DNA of 50,582 nt. Source: Acidobacteriota bacterium. Lineage in GTDB: Bacteria; Acidobacteriota; Blastocatellia; Pyrinomonadales; Pyrinomonadaceae. The notes under the pieces are model-generated. The model was given only the letters and a program-made list of their open reading frames with translations. It was not told where the DNA came from and ran no database searches. Both the position numbers and the translations under genes were made by a program. The stretch covers positions 1 to 50,582 of the forward strand of contig JAJPKD010000125.1 of NCBI GenBank assembly GCA_021323895.1, given 5' to 3'. Shown piece after piece: positions 35,057 through 44,136 of this stretch (position 1 is the first letter of the stretch; every line of letters starts with the position of its first letter).

Positions 35057-35452
35057 TCACGCCTGATCCGCGCCGCCTGCCGCGTCAGCTTGCATCATGC
35101 CAAAGATGTTGCCTTCGGTGTCTTTGCAATAGACCAGCCAGCCAACACCGGGAATCGGCATCTTGGGCACGACGATCGTCGCACCGTTGGCCTCAGCCGT
35201 GGCGATTGAGACGTCGATTGAATCAACATCAACCGTGCAGACGTAAGCGATCACGGCCTGACCGTCAATCTCGCCGCGTCGCGGCACCAGCCCGCCGTTG
35301 ATGCCCGGCTTGTCGTCCGAACCTGTTGTGATCATCCAGTAGGGCATCGGGCCATCCCACTTCTGGAACGTCCAACCAAAAAGCTTCTGATAAAAATTGA
35401 TTGCACGTTCGGGATTGCCCGCGTGAATTTCGAAGTGAACAACTCTTGGCAT
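35057..35452 (-). CDS. VOC-family (glyoxalase/bleomycin-resistance fold) protein
   Basis: A 131-residue protein with paired beta-alpha-beta-beta-beta units: VVHFEIHAGNPERAINFYQKLFGW at the start and the matching second half around DSIDVSIATAEANGA and DTEGNIFGMMQ. This is the short form of the VOC superfamily often annotated as a glyoxalase-like or bleomycin-resistance-like protein. The substrate is unknown. AAGGAG lies 7 bases before the ATG at 35450-35452. Confidence 0.85.
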   Translation of the reverse strand: MPRVVHFEIHAGNPERAINFYQKLFGWTFQKWDGPMPYWMITTGSDDKPGINGGLVPRRGEIDGQAVIAYVCTVDVDSIDVSIATAEANGATIVVPKMPIPGVGWLVYCKDTEGNIFGMMQADAAGGADQA

Positions 35453-35484
35453 GTAATTACTCCTTTTGAAAATGTCGGATTGAT

Positions 35485-35838
35485 TTAGCTGTGCGCCGGC
35501 GCCGGACTGCGGCCGTACTTCTGCGTTGCGAAGCCAACGATTAATCCGACCATGCTGCCCGGCAACATGATCTGAAAGTAGTAGCCGTGTTGCATGAACG
35601 CGACCAGGAAAGCCAGGATTGCGCCCACGATTAACCCGAACAAGAGACCGAGCGGCAGCGAATTGAACTTTCTCGCAAAGAAGCCAATCGCGATGCCGGC
35701 AATAATGCCTTTGACCGTTGAGCCAACAACAATGCCGGCAATTTGCTCCCGCACTGCCGGCGTAAACCAGGCAGTCAGGCCGTCAAACGCGCCCAGGATC
35801 GCACCCAGGGTGATTCCGATTAGAGGTTTTGACATCAT
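35485..35838 (-). CDS. Small multi-span membrane protein, function unknown
   Basis: A 117-residue protein made almost wholly of hydrophobic, Gly-rich segments (about four spans). Its start is at tandem ATGs (35836-35838, 35833-35835) with AAGGAG 7 bases upstream. The frame extends 13 codons further but has no ribosome site there. I do not recognise the family; the Gly-rich spans resemble small membrane proteins of the glycine-zipper sort. Confidence 0.6.
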   Translation of the reverse strand: MMSKPLIGITLGAILGAFDGLTAWFTPAVREQIAGIVVGSTVKGIIAGIAIGFFARKFNSLPLGLLFGLIVGAILAFLVAFMQHGYYFQIMLPGSMVGLIVGFATQKYGRSPAPAHS

Positions 35839-35937
35839 TCTCGCTCCTTCTCTTTCTTCGCATTTTCCGCCGAACAAAGCCCATTGAGCTTGGTTACGTC
35901 GGACTCACAGTTCTATTACACGTGATGAAGGATTTCT

Positions 35938-37005
35938 TTAACGCCGTTCCGCCAAAATGTAGAAGATTCTCATCAGGAGGTGGGCCAGCACGAGAAATAC
36001 CAGGAAGCGGTTCTTCCCAACCCAGCGGCCGAGCTGCTCAAAAACATTTTCCCGATGTGCGGTGACGGGTTCATCATCGATCAAGGCCACGATGTCGATC
36101 GCCAGCTCGCGCGCACTTGCGTACCGCTCGCCAGGTGCCGCCGCCAACGCTTTCATGCAAACCGCTTCCGCACGCCTGCTGACTTTCGCGTTCAGTTCTC
36201 GCGGTCTGGGCAAGCCGCCGGTGGGGCTTGACGATAGGTCCGATTGATTCGCTGCAGCGGGCGATTTGCCCGTGAGCAGAAAATAAAGGACAGCGCCAAG
36301 CGAGTAGACGTCCGAGCGCTCGTCGAGTTGAGCGATCTCGCCGCGAGCTTGTTCTGGCGACATGTAACCGGGCGTGCCGACGATCGTGCCATGCGCCGTG
36401 TCTTCATCGTTTTGTGTCGCAGGTGAGTCAGATTCATCCTCGGGCGGCAGCTTGAGCGTGTCGGCTTCCGAAACATTCGGCTTGGCTCGCAGAATCCTGG
36501 CGACGCCCCAATCCAGTACCAGCCCCTCGCCAAACGATCCGATCATGATGTTCTCCGGTTTCAAATCGCGATGGATGACTCCATGAGCGTGCGCAAACGC
36601 AACCGCTTCGCAGATGGCCTGAAACTTTCTCAGCCGATCCTTAAGTGCGCTGCCGTTCGCGGCATACTCATCAAGCCGTGCACCGCGGACGAGCTTCATT
36701 GCATAGAACACACGTCGATCTTCCAGCACGCCCAGGTCGTGAACCGGCGCGATTCCCGGATGTTCCAGGCGGGCGATGATGCGCGCCTCACGAACCATGC
36801 GCTGGGCCAGATCGTGACTTGCTTCGCTGCTGTTGAGAACTTTGACCGCCACCTGCCGACCCAACTCAGTGTCTTCCGCGCGATAGACAGTTCCCATGCC
36901 ACCCCGCGCAATCTCTTCAATGATGCGGTACTTCGTCCCGCCAAAGTCGGGATCGTTCGCGACGGCGAGCAGATGCTTCAGGCCTTTGTCCGAAAGCCAC
37001 TTCAT
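35938..37005 (-). CDS. Ser/Thr protein kinase, membrane-anchored, paired with ECF sigma factor
   Basis: A 355-residue Hanks-type kinase. The glycine loop is IARGGMGTVY (about 32-41), the ATP Lys is 55 in VAVKVL, the catalytic loop HRDLKPENIM starts at 145, and the metal-binding motif is DWG at 165-167 (not DFG, a variant common in Planctomycetes and Acidobacteriota). GTPGYMSPEQ is the P+1 region. A membrane span lies near 332-352 at the very C-terminus, with no outside sensor domain. Its ATG overlaps the sigma factor stop (ATGA), so both proteins are made together. Confidence 0.9.
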   Translation of the reverse strand: MKWLSDKGLKHLLAVANDPDFGGTKYRIIEEIARGGMGTVYRAEDTELGRQVAVKVLNSSEASHDLAQRMVREARIIARLEHPGIAPVHDLGVLEDRRVFYAMKLVRGARLDEYAANGSALKDRLRKFQAICEAVAFAHAHGVIHRDLKPENIMIGSFGEGLVLDWGVARILRAKPNVSEADTLKLPPEDESDSPATQNDEDTAHGTIVGTPGYMSPEQARGEIAQLDERSDVYSLGAVLYFLLTGKSPAAANQSDLSSSPTGGLPRPRELNAKVSRRAEAVCMKALAAAPGERYASARELAIDIVALIDDEPVTAHRENVFEQLGRWVGKNRFLVFLVLAHLLMRIFYILAERR

Positions 37006-37751
37006 TTGATCTCAACTCCCAGGAGCGAACGCGCCTCAGTGCGAAACTCTTCTTCGGTAGCCGTCATCTCCTGCAGTTTTCCGAGCACTCGCTTGCGAAA
37101 CTCGCGACGCGTGGCCGCCAAATAATTGGTCACCTCAGTCGTCGCGAGGTCATAGTGCTTCGCCAGTGAAGCATAGGATACTCTCGTTTCGTCCTCGCTC
37201 AGATCGTATCGCTCGAACAACTCGTAATGGACTGCACTTCCCTTCTCGGCATAGTGCTTTTGCAACTCTTCGATTGCCATCGAGAACACACTCCGCACCC
37301 ACTCGCGATGGAACAATTCTTCCGGCGTAATTCCTGAAACGTTCACTTGCAAAGAAAGTTCGCTCTCGGCCGCGCTGAAGTCGAGCGAAAGGTGTTCGAG
37401 GCCGCCGCCTCGCTTCTGACGCTGAGCAGATTTTCTTTGATTCGCGACGAATCCATCCAGACAGGTGCGCAGGAAGGTTTGAAAGCTGGCTTTGCTTCGG
37501 TCGTAGCTCGCGAAGTAGTTCTTCTCGATGGCGGTAGTGAAAAAGCCTTGTGTCAAATCCTTGGCGTCTTCGTTTGACGACTGCCATTTGATGCGAATGT
37601 ATTTGTAAGCAGGTTTCCAATAGCCGGCGACGATCGTTTCAAAGGCGCGCTGCCGCACCTCGGGATCTTCGCTGCGCGCGGCGATGATTGCCGAATGACG
37701 TGTGGGCGGAAAGCGTTGCACGGGTCCGCCGATGTCGGTATCTCGATCCAT
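37002..37751 (-). CDS. ECF-type sigma factor, kinase-linked group
   Basis: A 249-residue protein with sigma region 2-like segments (YKYIRIKWQSSNEDAKDLTQGFF near 52-74) and a region 4 near 165-215 (YDLSEDETRVSYASLAKHYDLATTEVTNYLAATRREFR). It is longer than a standard ECF factor and lacks a zinc-finger anti-sigma gene. Instead a Ser/Thr kinase gene overlaps its 3' end by 4 bases. Such pairs are known, for example a Vibrio ECF factor that must be phosphorylated by its kinase. Activation by phosphorylation is likely here (inference). Confidence 0.8.
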   Translation of the reverse strand: MDRDTDIGGPVQRFPPTRHSAIIAARSEDPEVRQRAFETIVAGYWKPAYKYIRIKWQSSNEDAKDLTQGFFTTAIEKNYFASYDRSKASFQTFLRTCLDGFVANQRKSAQRQKRGGGLEHLSLDFSAAESELSLQVNVSGITPEELFHREWVRSVFSMAIEELQKHYAEKGSAVHYELFERYDLSEDETRVSYASLAKHYDLATTEVTNYLAATRREFRKRVLGKLQEMTATEEEFRTEARSLLGVEIK

Positions 37752-37892
37752 AGCTCGAGTTTCGTAGGGACGAAATATTCATAGACCGAGCCAGCCCACC
37801 ATGCCCGCCCAGCCCAATTATGGGCGGCAGGATCACTTCACTCCCACGGAGCTGAAAAGGTTCATAGGTCGATGACTATGTATGTTTCGCCG

Positions 37893-38459
37893 CTACGCGG
37901 CTTTCCCCTCATAAAAGCTCAGGCTTGAATCGCCCTGCTTGAGCACGCGATAGCGTTGCAGCGCGCCGAATTTCTCTTTCAGATCTTTCTTCCGATCATG
38001 CTCGACGATCATGACGCCGCCTTCGGTTAACATCTGCGTCGCATGTTCGCCGACGAAATCCAACACGTCATCATAGTCCATCGCATACGGCGGATCGAAG
38101 AAGATGATCTCGAAGGCGACCGCTTCCTTCTTCGTGCGCCTTCTCAGGAAATCCAACGCTTCCTGACTCACGACTTCAACCTCATCGTCCCGAACGTTCA
38201 GCAGCTTAAGATTCGTTTCAATCAATGCATACATCTTCCGTGAACGATCGACAAAGGTAACATGTGCCGCGCCACGCGAGAGCGCTTCCATGCCGACCGC
38301 GCCCGAACCAGCGCATAGATCAAGAAAGCGCGCGCCCTCGATCCGCGGCGCGAGAATATTGAATAGCGTCTCGCGCAAGCGATCGGAAGTAGGTTGCGTT
38401 TGCAACGAGGGCGGACTCTTCAGCCGTCGTCCACGATATTTTCCGGCAATGATACGCAT
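37893..38459 (-). CDS. rsmD: 16S rRNA (guanine-N2)-methyltransferase RsmD
   Basis: A 188-residue protein with the RsmD pattern: MRIIAGKYRGRRL at the start, SDRLRETLFNIL near 25-35, the SAM-binding FLDLCAGSGAVGMEALSRGA (about 45-64), and the catalytic DPPY at 122-125. It methylates N2 of G966 (E. coli numbering) in 16S rRNA. It lies after recG on the same strand. The 122-base spacer between them holds a 9-bp-period inverted array. Confidence 0.92.
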   Translation of the reverse strand: MRIIAGKYRGRRLKSPPSLQTQPTSDRLRETLFNILAPRIEGARFLDLCAGSGAVGMEALSRGAAHVTFVDRSRKMYALIETNLKLLNVRDDEVEVVSQEALDFLRRRTKKEAVAFEIIFFDPPYAMDYDDVLDFVGEHATQMLTEGGVMIVEHDRKKDLKEKFGALQRYRVLKQGDSSLSFYEGKAA

Positions 38460-38467
38460 CAGAACAT

Positions 38468-38576
38468 CATCCGGAGATTACACAGATTATGAAAAAGCGC
38501 CTGCCCGGCGCTACCAAGCATTTACGATTTGGTTTTTCTTGGTTTGTTATCTGCGGAATCTGTGTAATCCGCCGAT
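38468..38576. repeat. Inverted pair of 9-bp-period arrays
   Basis: The right arm 38549-38575 is ATCTGCGGA, ATCTGTGTA, ATCCGCCGA. The left arm 38470-38490 is TCCGGAGAT, TACACAGAT, TAT, on the opposite strand sense. The GATTACACAGATT/AATCTGTGTAATC match is perfect, with about 60 bases between the arms. Confidence 0.6.
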
Positions 38577-38581
38577 GAGTC

Positions 38582-40798
38582 CTACCCCACTGCCGCCAAC
38601 TTCATGCGCGCGTCATCCTGCACGCGCCTGATTAGCTTCGCAGCTTCAGGGGATTTATTTGATTGATTGAAATAGAACTCCGCTTCTTTGCGCGCGGCTT
38701 GTAGAATGTCGAGGTCGCGAACGAGGTTCGCGACGCGAAACTCCGGCACGCCGGCCTGGCGCGTGCCCATGATTTCGCCTGGGCCGCGAATTTCCAAATC
38801 CTTCTCGGCGATCTTGAATCCGTCGTTCGTCTCTTCCATGATGCCGAGTCGCTCACGCGCCACATCCGTCTGTTTATCCGAAGCCAGTAGGACGCAGTAG
38901 CTCTGTTTGGCGCCGCGTCCAACTCGTCCGCGCAACTGATGAAGCTGCGACAAGCCGAACCGTTCAGCGTGTTCGATCACCATGACGGACGCGTTCGGCA
39001 CATCGACCCCGACTTCGATCACCGTCGTCGAAACCAGAATTTGAATCTCGCCAGAGACGAAATGCCGCATCACTTCATCCTTCTCTTCCGGTTTCATGCG
39101 GCCATGCAACAGGCCGACCGAAAATCTCGGGAAGACCTTGTCGCGAAGATATTCGTAGCGCCGCGTCGCATCGCGCAGGTCCATCTTCTCTGATTCTTCA
39201 ACCAGCGGATAGACAACATAGACCTGGCGGCCGGCACGAACTTCGTTCGCGAGCAGTTGCTTGACTTGTTTGCGATCGTCGGCGTTGTCCGCGTAAATCT
39301 TCGTCACGATCGGTGTCCGGCCAGGCGGCATCTCATCGATGATGGAAACATCGAGATCGCCATAGACAGTCATCGCCAGCGAACGAGGAATGGGCGTCGC
39401 CGTCATCACCAGCACGTCGGGGTTCATTCCGCGCGAGCGCAACTCCGCTCGTTGCATGACCCCGAATCGGTGCTGTTCGTCGATGACTACCAAGCCGAGC
39501 TTCTCGAACTTCACCGCCTCTTGAATCAGCGCGTGCGTGCCAACCACGGCATGGACTTCACCGGCGGCGATCGCCTGATGCAGACGCTTCTTATCGCCTG
39601 ACTTCATCGATCCTGAAAGCAATTCAATTCGGTAAGGCGACTTCGCCAGAATCCGTTTGAGGTTGCGCGCATGCTGTTCAGCGAGAATTTCTGTCGGGAC
39701 CATCAACGCGGTTTGGTAACCGTTCTCCATCGCCGTCAACATGGCGATCAAGGCAACGATAGTTTTACCGCTGCCGACGTCGCCCTGCAGGAGACGGTTC
39801 ATCAGCGCATCGGACTTCATGTCACGGAAAATTTCCTTGACGACACGGCGTTGAGCCTCGGTAAGCTTGAATGGCAGGACCGACGCGATTCGCTTTTTGA
39901 GGGCATCGTCGATTTTAATCTTCGCGCTCTTGCTCTCTTTGATTCGCTTGCCACGCTTGGCTGATAACCCCAACGCCAGCCAAAACAACTCCTCGAAAAT
40001 CAGACGACGATGAGCTGGGCTCCGCGCATTCTCGTAATCGCTTAACGAAACTTCGTCTGAGGGAAAGTGAATTTCATTCAGCGCAGTCGGCCGAGGGATC
40101 AGCTTCTGCCGCTGACGCAGATCGACGGTCAAGGTTTCCGCAATCGCCGAATCAGGAAGCTCTTTCAACACACGATGCAGAATTTCGCGGAGTTGCTTAG
40201 GCCGAATGTCGCTGGTCTTGCGATAGACGGGAACACAGCGGCCGACGTGAATGGCAGAAAGCGCTGGATCACCGTTCCCCTCGGTGTCCGAGATAACTTC
40301 AAGCTCGTCAGGTTTGTTTATCTTGAGGGAATAGATGCCGAGTTTCCCGAGCTGCCATTTGCCGAACGCGATGAACCGCGTGCCGCGGACGAATCTATTC
40401 GTGTGATATTCGATGATTTGTTTGGCGCGTGAACCGGAAACGAACCACTCGATCAGCACCTGAGGCCCGGTGTCGTTTTGATCGCTGGCCGAAACACTGA
40501 AAATGAATCGACTTCGACCAATGTACCGCGGCTTGGCAAAACGCACAGTCAGGTCGAGCGACGCCAGTTGGCCATCCTGCAAGTCGCGAATGCTCGCGAA
40601 GCTGGAACGATCCTCGTAGCGCATCGGCAAGTACAGCAGGAGATCTTCGACGGTGACGCTATTGAGATCCTTGCCCGTTGATATTTCCGCAATACCGCCG
40701 GCGAGTTTGCGCGCGAGCAGCGGTCCCAACCCGAACGAACCGCGATTTGGAAGATCCAGAATGCGAGTTTCAAGTGAGATGGAGGAAGTTACCGCCAT
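38582..40798 (-). CDS. recG: ATP-dependent DNA helicase RecG
   Basis: A 738-residue superfamily 2 helicase, slightly longer than E. coli RecG (693). An N-terminal wedge/OB domain (about 40-200) is followed by the Walker A GDVGSGKT at 339-346, the DEQH box (VVIDEQHRFGV) near 440, TATPIPRSL, and the RecG motif with VIEHAERFGLSQLHQLRGRVGR near 650. It unwinds and regresses stalled replication forks and Holliday junctions. The ATG at 40796-40798 is taken because the N-terminal residues lead directly into the wedge domain. Confidence 0.93.
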   Translation of the reverse strand: MAVTSSISLETRILDLPNRGSFGLGPLLARKLAGGIAEISTGKDLNSVTVEDLLLYLPMRYEDRSSFASIRDLQDGQLASLDLTVRFAKPRYIGRSRFIFSVSASDQNDTGPQVLIEWFVSGSRAKQIIEYHTNRFVRGTRFIAFGKWQLGKLGIYSLKINKPDELEVISDTEGNGDPALSAIHVGRCVPVYRKTSDIRPKQLREILHRVLKELPDSAIAETLTVDLRQRQKLIPRPTALNEIHFPSDEVSLSDYENARSPAHRRLIFEELFWLALGLSAKRGKRIKESKSAKIKIDDALKKRIASVLPFKLTEAQRRVVKEIFRDMKSDALMNRLLQGDVGSGKTIVALIAMLTAMENGYQTALMVPTEILAEQHARNLKRILAKSPYRIELLSGSMKSGDKKRLHQAIAAGEVHAVVGTHALIQEAVKFEKLGLVVIDEQHRFGVMQRAELRSRGMNPDVLVMTATPIPRSLAMTVYGDLDVSIIDEMPPGRTPIVTKIYADNADDRKQVKQLLANEVRAGRQVYVVYPLVEESEKMDLRDATRRYEYLRDKVFPRFSVGLLHGRMKPEEKDEVMRHFVSGEIQILVSTTVIEVGVDVPNASVMVIEHAERFGLSQLHQLRGRVGRGAKQSYCVLLASDKQTDVARERLGIMEETNDGFKIAEKDLEIRGPGEIMGTRQAGVPEFRVANLVRDLDILQAARKEAEFYFNQSNKSPEAAKLIRRVQDDARMKLAAVG

Positions 40799-40849
40799 TT
40801 GCCGAAAATCATAACACGTGGGCCAAACGGGGAGTGCCTGACAGCGGGA

Positions 40850-41290
40850 CTAAATTGTTGCCACCGTTGAGGCGGCGCAATGTTCATCGAACGCGCGCTT
40901 CATCTCTGCGGCAATTTCCTCCGGCCCGCGTCCTTCAATTTGATAACGCTCCATCATGTAAACCAACTCGCCGTCTCTCAAAATTCCAATTGACGGCGAT
41001 GAAGGGCGATAACCTGTGAAGTATCCACGCGCTCGGTCTGTCGCTTCGAGGTCTGCGCCGGCGAACACAGTTGCGAGTCGATCTGGCCGCACCTGATTTT
41101 GCAGCGCGAGAGCTACACCGGGACGCGCCTTGCCCGCAGCGCATCCGCAGATCGAATTCACCACGATCATCAAAGTGCCCGACGTGTTCTTCACGGCATC
41201 ATCGACCGCGTCGGCAGTTTTCAATTCTTCAAAGCCGAGGCGCACCAAATCTTCGCGCATCGGACGAATCATAATTTCTGGATATTGCAT
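40850..41290 (-). CDS. Bacilliredoxin, BrxA/BrxB family
   Basis: A 146-residue thioredoxin-like protein with the active-site CGC (Cys 48, Cys 50) in VVNSICGCAAGKARPG. This is the CxC signature of BrxA/BrxB (YphP/YqiW), which remove bacillithiol from proteins; length matches. Whether this organism makes bacillithiol is not shown here. The ATG at 41288-41290 has GGGGGAA about 10 bases upstream; the longer frame from a TTG is rejected. It ends 51 bases before the recG start. Confidence 0.87.
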   Translation of the reverse strand: MQYPEIMIRPMREDLVRLGFEELKTADAVDDAVKNTSGTLMIVVNSICGCAAGKARPGVALALQNQVRPDRLATVFAGADLEATDRARGYFTGYRPSSPSIGILRDGELVYMMERYQIEGRGPEEIAAEMKRAFDEHCAASTVATI

Positions 41291-41322
41291 AGTTAACTTT
41301 CCCCCTGCATTAGTATTTAAAC

Positions 41323-41769
41323 TCAAGTGCCAGCAGATCTCGAAATTGAAATCTCGCGCGGCGCTTCACCATCGCCGGTTATCGAAATCCTGATCACGTT
41401 ATCGGGCAACGGATAGTGACCCAATCGCTCTGCCCATTCGATCACGACCACGGCCTTTTCATCCGTGAGAATCTCATCAAGATCGACCGCGTGGGCCGCC
41501 TTTGCCCCTTCATCCAATCGATAGAGATCGATGTGGTAAAGCAGAAGCTTCCCCGGATGTGGATTCACGAGCGTGAACGATGGACTGGTCACTTCTTGTT
41601 TATCGATGCTGAGCCCATGCGCAATCCCCTTCACCAGCATAGTCTTGCCTGCACCCAAAGCACCATCGAGCAGGATGATTTCACCACCGGACAGTTGCGA
41701 ACCAATGCGCACGCCCAGGTTGAAAGTGTCATCTTCGCTTTGGGAAGTAACTTGCGCGGGAAGCGTCAC
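41323..41769 (-). CDS. tsaE: tRNA threonylcarbamoyladenosine biosynthesis ATPase TsaE
   Basis: A 148-residue P-loop protein with Walker A GALGAGKT (36-43), TSPSFTLVN near 61-69, HIDLYRL near 80 and VVVIEWAERLG near 110-118, as in YjeE/TsaE. It energises the TsaB-TsaD complex for t6A37 formation. The GTG start (41767-41769) overlaps the stop of the upstream gene (GTGA), and an in-frame TAA lies seven codons upstream, so GTG is well supported. Confidence 0.92.
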   Translation of the reverse strand: MTLPAQVTSQSEDDTFNLGVRIGSQLSGGEIILLDGALGAGKTMLVKGIAHGLSIDKQEVTSPSFTLVNPHPGKLLLYHIDLYRLDEGAKAAHAVDLDEILTDEKAVVVIEWAERLGHYPLPDNVIRISITGDGEAPREISISRSAGT

Positions 41770-42287
41770 GGCTTTGGATGTTCCTGATTAGTCGAGAAGC
41801 TGAATGAAGCGAAGAAGCGATTCATGCCGTCGGGATCATCCTGTCCTTTGAACACGGCCACGGCAATTTGATGCACGCGATTACCGAAAAGATAAACGCG
41901 ACTCTTGAACGAGGCCTGGTCGCTCTCGCCGGTGAATTCCAACGCCGCACGTCCGTCCAGATTGATCTTATGACTCTCGATCAACTTAGCATTAACGCCT
42001 TTGAGAAAGTTGTCGCGGTTCGCAAGCAATTCGCCCTCAGGATCGAGTTTGATGCTCGGCGCGTAGTCGCCGTAACTGGCGAGATAGATCGCCTTGCTGG
42101 TCGTCACGGTGAACAAATGAAAAGTGAATTGGTCGGACGGCTCAACTTTCTCTTCAGGCTTGGCGGGCATCATAACTGAGAAGCCACCACCTAAAGGCTC
42201 AACTCTGACCCAGTCGGCTTGATAAGTGCGGGCCGTCGTACTTACGGCGCAAATCAATATCGCAAAGACGAGCAAACTTTTCAGCAT
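41766..42287 (-). CDS. Exported protein of unknown function
   Basis: A 173-residue protein with a signal peptide (SLLVFAILICAVSTTA). The mature part begins with a GGGFSVMMPAKPEE segment and alternates strands and helices, somewhat like PsbP/DUF1795-type exported proteins, though I do not claim this. It sits between nnrDE (9 bases) and tsaE (4-base overlap), so it is part of the same transcript. Confidence 0.65.
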   Translation of the reverse strand: MLKSLLVFAILICAVSTTARTYQADWVRVEPLGGGFSVMMPAKPEEKVEPSDQFTFHLFTVTTSKAIYLASYGDYAPSIKLDPEGELLANRDNFLKGVNAKLIESHKINLDGRAALEFTGESDQASFKSRVYLFGNRVHQIAVAVFKGQDDPDGMNRFFASFSFSTNQEHPKP

Positions 42288-42296
42288 GATCCGAGT

Positions 42297-44000
42297 TCAG
42301 CACAAAAACTGGTGTGGCGCAACGGCGGGAATCTCACCGGATGGATCGAGCGAGCGAAACGCTTCGCTGAGATGCTCGCGAATGTCCGAGGCTGTCATCG
42401 CGCGCATCCCCAGCTTCGACGCCGCAAGATCGCCGGCGAGGCCGCTGGTGTAAACCGCCGCGATCACGGTCTGCAACGCGTCGGCGTTTTCTCTCAAAGT
42501 ACCGTAGGCCTGCGCCAGGAATCCTGTGATGACTCCCGTGAGAGTGTCGCCGGCTCCGGCCGTGCCCAAACCGGCATTGCCCGTCGGATTAACAAAGACA
42601 CGGCCGTCATGCGCGGCAATCAACGCGCGCGAGCCTTTCAAAACCAGAATCACGTTGTGAGCGGATGCGAATTCTCGTGCTGCGGCCACGCGATCATCCA
42701 GAGCGCCTTTATCATCCTTTCCCATCAGGCGAAGCATCTCGCCCGGATGTGGCGTCAGGATGATCGGCTTCTCATCCGTACCCCGCAGAGCTGAGGGCCA
42801 CGGAGACAAGCAATTTAGTCCATCCGCGTCGATGACTGTCGCGGTCTGCCGCTTTTCCATAATGGACCTGACAAACGTTCGAGTCCGTTCATCCTCTGAC
42901 GACAGACCGGGGCCGATCGCGACGACGTTGGCACGTTCGGCGAATTTCAAAACGTAATTCACAGTTTCATCGCTGACCGCGCCGCGATCGGTTTCAGCGA
43001 GTGCCGTCGTCATTACTTCGGGCATCGCCTGCGTCGCAATCAACGGTTGGACTGACACAGGCGAGGCCACAGTCACAAGGCCGGCGCCGGCTTTCATCGC
43101 GGCGTTTCCGCATAATGCGGCTGCGCCCGTGAAGCCGCGTGAGCCGGCGATGATTAGCGCATGACCATGCGTGTTCTTGTAAGACTCTGGTGTGTAGCGC
43201 GTCTCCCTTAACCAGTGACGCGCATCTTCAGCTTCAATCAAGAACAATTGCGATTTTGCTTCATCGATCAATTCGCGCGGAGAACCTATTTCTGCCACCA
43301 CTAAGCGGCCATTGAAGTGAACTGCCGGAGGGACTGCGTTGGCGCGCTTCGGCGCCGTCATCGTAACTGTGGCATTCGCTTGAACGACTTCGCCAATCGG
43401 ATTTTCAGAATCGGAATCTGACCCCGAAGGAATATCGACTGCCACAACCGGAACGCCCGCTTCATTCAATCGATTCAAAAGGATGATCGCTTCACGATAG
43501 AGCCCTTCCGCCGGTCGCGTGAGTCCCGTCCCCAACATTGCGTCGATGCAATTATTTTGAGGAGCTGCCAGCACGCGCTCCAGTAGTTGCTGCCAGCCTG
43601 CCTCGGACTCGCACTCGAAGATATTCAGCCGACCAACGTTGACGCTCGCGCCGGACTTCGACTCGCGCGCGGCGCGTTCATCGTTCCACGAATGCAATCT
43701 GTCGAAGTTAATTCGCGCATCGCCTTTGGTCGATTCAATTTTCCCGAGCAACACCACATCGACACGCGCTCCAGCCATCGCCAGTAAACGCGCCGTCGCC
43801 GCACCGTCGCCTCCGTTGTTGCCCTTTCCGCAACTAACCAGAATCGATTTGTCGATCACGCTGTCGTTGAGAAGTTCAGTCGCGAGTTTCGCGGTGGCAA
43901 TCGCCGCATTCTCCATCAGCGTCAGCGAAGGAACCTCGTATCGCTCAGTCGTCAAGCGATCGATCTCACGCATCTGGGCTGCCGAAATTATCGGGTGCAC
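42297..44000 (-). CDS. nnr: Bifunctional NAD(P)H-hydrate epimerase / ADP-dependent dehydratase
   Basis: A 567-residue fusion. The N-terminal YjeF_N epimerase half (to about 215) has AAQMREID, PSLTLMENA and GKGNNGGDG. The C-terminal ribokinase-like half (about 230-565) has the ATP/ADP-binding GTAGAGDTLTGVITGFL near 490 and HPGEMLRL near 425. Together they repair hydrated NADH and NADPH. The GTG at 43998-44000 (MHPIISAAQMREID) is the likely start because the family begins there; the open frame reaches a TTG twelve codons earlier. nnr next to tsaE is a common bacterial arrangement. Confidence 0.9.
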   Translation of the reverse strand: MHPIISAAQMREIDRLTTERYEVPSLTLMENAAIATAKLATELLNDSVIDKSILVSCGKGNNGGDGAATARLLAMAGARVDVVLLGKIESTKGDARINFDRLHSWNDERAARESKSGASVNVGRLNIFECESEAGWQQLLERVLAAPQNNCIDAMLGTGLTRPAEGLYREAIILLNRLNEAGVPVVAVDIPSGSDSDSENPIGEVVQANATVTMTAPKRANAVPPAVHFNGRLVVAEIGSPRELIDEAKSQLFLIEAEDARHWLRETRYTPESYKNTHGHALIIAGSRGFTGAAALCGNAAMKAGAGLVTVASPVSVQPLIATQAMPEVMTTALAETDRGAVSDETVNYVLKFAERANVVAIGPGLSSEDERTRTFVRSIMEKRQTATVIDADGLNCLSPWPSALRGTDEKPIILTPHPGEMLRLMGKDDKGALDDRVAAAREFASAHNVILVLKGSRALIAAHDGRVFVNPTGNAGLGTAGAGDTLTGVITGFLAQAYGTLRENADALQTVIAAVYTSGLAGDLAASKLGMRAMTASDIREHLSEAFRSLDPSGEIPAVAPHQFLC

Positions 44001-44087
44001 GTCGCGATGATAAGTAGAACTTCGCGAGATGGTCAATCAAGGGGTTGTGAGCGAGCGGAATTTTGGAAGTGAAGCGAGCCGATTCCA

Positions 44088-44136
44088 GAATTCAAAACAG
44101 AAAAAGCGGCTGAGGCTTTCCCCGCCGCCAGCCGCT
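44088..44136 (-). terminator. Leftward terminator or attenuator-like hairpin upstream of nnr
   Basis: On the minus strand AGCGGCTG (44136-44129) pairs with CAGCCGCT (44112-44105), a 16-base loop lies between them, and TTTTTCTGTTTT follows directly. It lies 88 bases upstream of the nnr start, with no leftward gene before it, so it may end a leader RNA. Confidence 0.5.

Noticed and set aside
37884-37905. A terminator hairpin (GCCGC-tac-GCGGC) at the end of rsmD
   Set aside because: The stem is only 5 bases, overlaps the coding end, and no T-run follows on the minus strand.
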